Of a stretch of 64,000 nucleotides of DNA, positions 61,281 to 64,000 are shown piece by piece. Made by a program: the position numbers and the translations under genes. Where the stretch lies: NCBI GenBank assembly GCA_916613615.1, contig OU744735.1, positions 54,514,082 to 54,578,081 of the forward strand. Reading direction: 5' to 3'. Position 1 is the first letter of the stretch. Each line of letters begins with the position of its first letter. Source of the DNA: Steromphala cineraria (taxonomy: Eukaryota > Mollusca > Gastropoda > Trochida > Trochidae). The notes beneath the pieces are model-generated. The model saw nothing but the letters and a program-made list of their open reading frames with translations. It was not told the origin of the DNA and did not search any database.

Positions 61281-64000
61281 GCCTATTAGATGCACATGAG
61301 CTTTGTTTACTTGCGTGAAAAGAACCATTACCATTTTAAAAATAAAAAGATCAAAAACTATTTAATGTTAATGTTGTCAGTTAACTTACAGTGGCACAGT
61401 TCAAACCCCAACCTTTTGTTCATGTAATTTTGCAAAAGTTGTGAAAAAGTCCTTATCATTTGTCTTTTGAGCTGTGCTCAGTCAAGTGATGTAAACGTTT
61501 ATTTAGTGTCCATAATGAATGTTGTCACCTCAAATTCGTTAGTGTAAAATACTCCGAGAGCGGCAAAGGGTACAGCACAAATATCGTAAATGTCTCTGAA
61601 AATTGGCGAAATAATTGCACCGATTAACCTTGTCACAACAATTGCCATTGTTCCCTCATTTCCTAACTTAACTCGTTGCCAATATGGAAAGTAATTAAGG
61701 CTTTCTGTTTGACTGCCCTGAAACACAAAGACTTTTTTTCCCTCCATATTTCAAAGGAAACATATAACATATAGTGAAACACGAAAACAGTTAGTTGTCT
61801 CTTCTCACTGACAGTACTCATCAAAGTTCGACATAATGTAATACTTCATTATGAATGATTTTATTTCGGGTCAGAACGTCGGTATTGGCAAGCAATTCTA
61901 AATAAGACTGCGACAGTTACGCTCTTAAGGCACTTCACCAATGGCATGAATCACAAACGTTTCATAATGACCTGTAAGACTCTATCAATTGATTGAACAG
62001 TTACGATGCGGGTTTAATGTGAGGGTTAAACTGTGATGTCATTTGATATTGATTGTTTTCGTTGCTAATGGCCGTTTTGGTAATGATCGCAGGCAAGATC
62101 CTTATACCTCGTACTAAATTTACACATCAATTACTTTGTACAAATAATTGCCTGGTTATCATTTGAACAAACATCTTTTAAGTCAATACATTGACCCCTT
62201 CTCACTTTAGATTATTACAGTGCAAAATTGGTTATTCCCCCATTGGTGTTGATTCGTGTGTTGCTTTAAGAAAAGGTTCACTAAGATGCATTTAGTCTAA
62301 AACATCTATCCTTTTTCGTTCTGTAGTCAAATTCATTATAGAAAGTGATTAATTTTCTATTGGACTTCAGTTTATGTCATTTGCAGTTTTCTAATCCTTT
62401 TGTTGTATGGGAATGTGCGTAAACATAAAATGTCGTCCAAAAGGAACTTTACCCCTTTTGTTAACATTTTGAGTAAAGAACAAAAAAAGGATAGAAGTTT
62501 GATAGAAAGTACTTCATATTAATACGCCTTTTCAAAATCAAAGGGGGGATAAACAACGTTTTTACTGAATTAATATAAAGTTAGCAGTAGTCAACATTGT
62601 TGTTGTTCAGACGTTATGTAAACGTAATAATTTGGTTTAATCATTCAAAATTTGTTTCATTCGTATCAGGTATGAACAACTGGTATGTCATCACTTGCAA
62701 AACTGCCATGTATAACGAAAACAATCAAACGTTAAATGACGTCACATGTCAGTAGTTTCATCCTTCACATTAACTCTGCATCGAAGCTTGTCCATAAATA
62801 GGAAGGTTTTGATAGGGTCATACTTAACTGGCTATGAGTCATGCAATTGGGAACAAGTCTTGAGAGCTTTACGATCGCAGTTTGATCTCTTTATTACACG
62901 CCAATCTCGATGTTCTTACTTCGAAAGAAATTTGCCATGTGTCAATGTTTTGTGACCGATGTCTGACCGAGCTCTGACTACACTTGTCCATGCTCTCATA
63001 AAGCACGAGAACATTGATAACATGCAGACTCTTAATAAGCTATATCCATTACGTCACTTAGAAGCAACATTTAACGGCTGTTATTTTTACTCAGAGGTAG
63101 ACGACGAGTCCGTATTGAATGTTAAATTTTTTTACGTCACGTGTCCCAGCACCAGCATCAAGATCACGTGATTTTAACGTTTTTTCAATTTTCACAAACA
63201 TGCATGGACATTGCTTTATTGGAAGTTTTAAGCATAAAAGTTCAGGTTTTAACTATGTCATTGCGAATTCAACCTACAGCATCAATATTCCAAGCTTCTT
63301 GTATTCGCCACTGGTTTGTTGTGATGAAAGCTTTTTTTCAAGATTATAAAAATATTAAACCTTACTTTCAGGCGGCCTCCATTTTTTCTGGTCGGCATAC
63401 CGTGTACTCTTGTAATAATTAATATCAAGAATGTTAATTTGTGTTAATGTTAGCCCTCAGGGAATATATATTACCGTTACAATAAACGATCAAATTCTTG
63501 ATTGCCACCGACGTCATGGTATAGATTTGTTCTGAAAGGCTTTACAGAGCATTATGTTAGTCGTTAGCACTCTGTGGTACACCCGGTGTAGCGCTTTGTA
63601 ATGATCTCTAAACACAAAAACACACAGGTCGGGCATTGTGGGTAATTCGTTGATAATAAAGACACAACTAGACACAGTAGCAGTTAGTTTGTATAGAGAT
63701 GAAGAAGCAGACATGGAGTAGTGCTGACCCTTGCTTGTAAACGGAACGTGAAGACGATTGGTCAGCCAAATGTAAGGAAGTCATGCGAAACAATTAGTAA
63801 ATTGTGATTGCTTCGTTTATTTCAACATGCAGCAATAGAGTTGAACTTTCAGCTCACATACCAATTTATTTACGGAAGACTCGGCGGTGAACGTGTGGTT
63901 AAACTGTGGATTACTTTTTTAGATTTAGATAATAGATCTCAGAAAGAAAATGTACTTTTATATCTGAGTCCTTTATACACTTATCTTCTTCAGCAGAGGC
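61281..64000. other. Right end of window, no supported gene
   Basis: AT-rich sequence. The short frames at 62746-63422 overlap each other in different frames without domain motifs. No hairpin, array or terminal-repeat element was found. Confidence 0.35.

Noticed and set aside
62746..63422. Overlapping plus-strand frames near the right end
   Set aside because: They occupy different frames over the same DNA and none shows a motif.

Overview
This window is eukaryotic and gene-poor. Split genes have GT-AG introns, and most of the sequence is transposon debris, fold-back elements and minisatellites. Three things point to a marine lophotrochozoan, most likely a mollusc (inferred, not proven): secreted SRCR and PAN/CCP/galectin-like proteins, repeat families with GGACGG-type tails, and the mix of Tx1-like and CR1/L2-like LINEs, Crypton and piggyBac elements. 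No bacterial operon, rRNA, tRNA or CRISPR array was found.

Layout. 1-6.1 kb: a piggyBac-like element with an intact 659-residue transposase, then two inverted 582-bp non-autonomous derivatives, each sitting at a TTAA in a 33-bp minisatellite. 6.27-9.2 kb: the last four coding exons of a CCP plus galectin-like gene (copy 1), with a higher-order minisatellite in its first visible intron. 9.2-13.5 kb: a tandem duplication and two decayed LINE fragments. 13.55-27.6 kb: a complete seven-exon paralogue (copy 2). Its exons join to a 349-residue secreted protein with a signal peptide, PAN/Apple, short Cys-rich, CCP and galectin-like parts. Its introns hold a Crypton recombinase remnant, two arrays of a ~145-bp repeat and several hairpins.

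27.6-44 kb: repeats. A Tx1-like LINE on the minus strand is split in its reverse transcriptase by about 8.2 kb of nested copies of an AAGGATTCAGC family. Also here are an 8-bp-TSD fold-back element, one of two 360-bp TTAA MITEs and a ~220-bp segmental duplication. 44-48 kb: a signal-peptide exon and two exons of a group A SRCR domain. 48.9-50.2 kb: a 1.3-kb terminal-inverted-repeat element. 52-56.2 kb: a microsatellite, a LINE endonuclease fragment, and a MULE-like exon disrupted by sixteen exact 74-bp repeats, followed by a 46-bp minisatellite. 56-64 kb: hairpins, a second 360-bp MITE and a 60-bp minisatellite; no supported gene.

The host genes that can be read (two PAN/CCP/galectin-like paralogues and the SRCR gene) all look like secreted recognition proteins. 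An innate-immune or surface-recognition role is an inference. The most unusual observation is that the CCP exons of the two paralogues are about 96% identical in DNA, silent sites included, while their galectin-like exons are only about 41-59% identical in protein.
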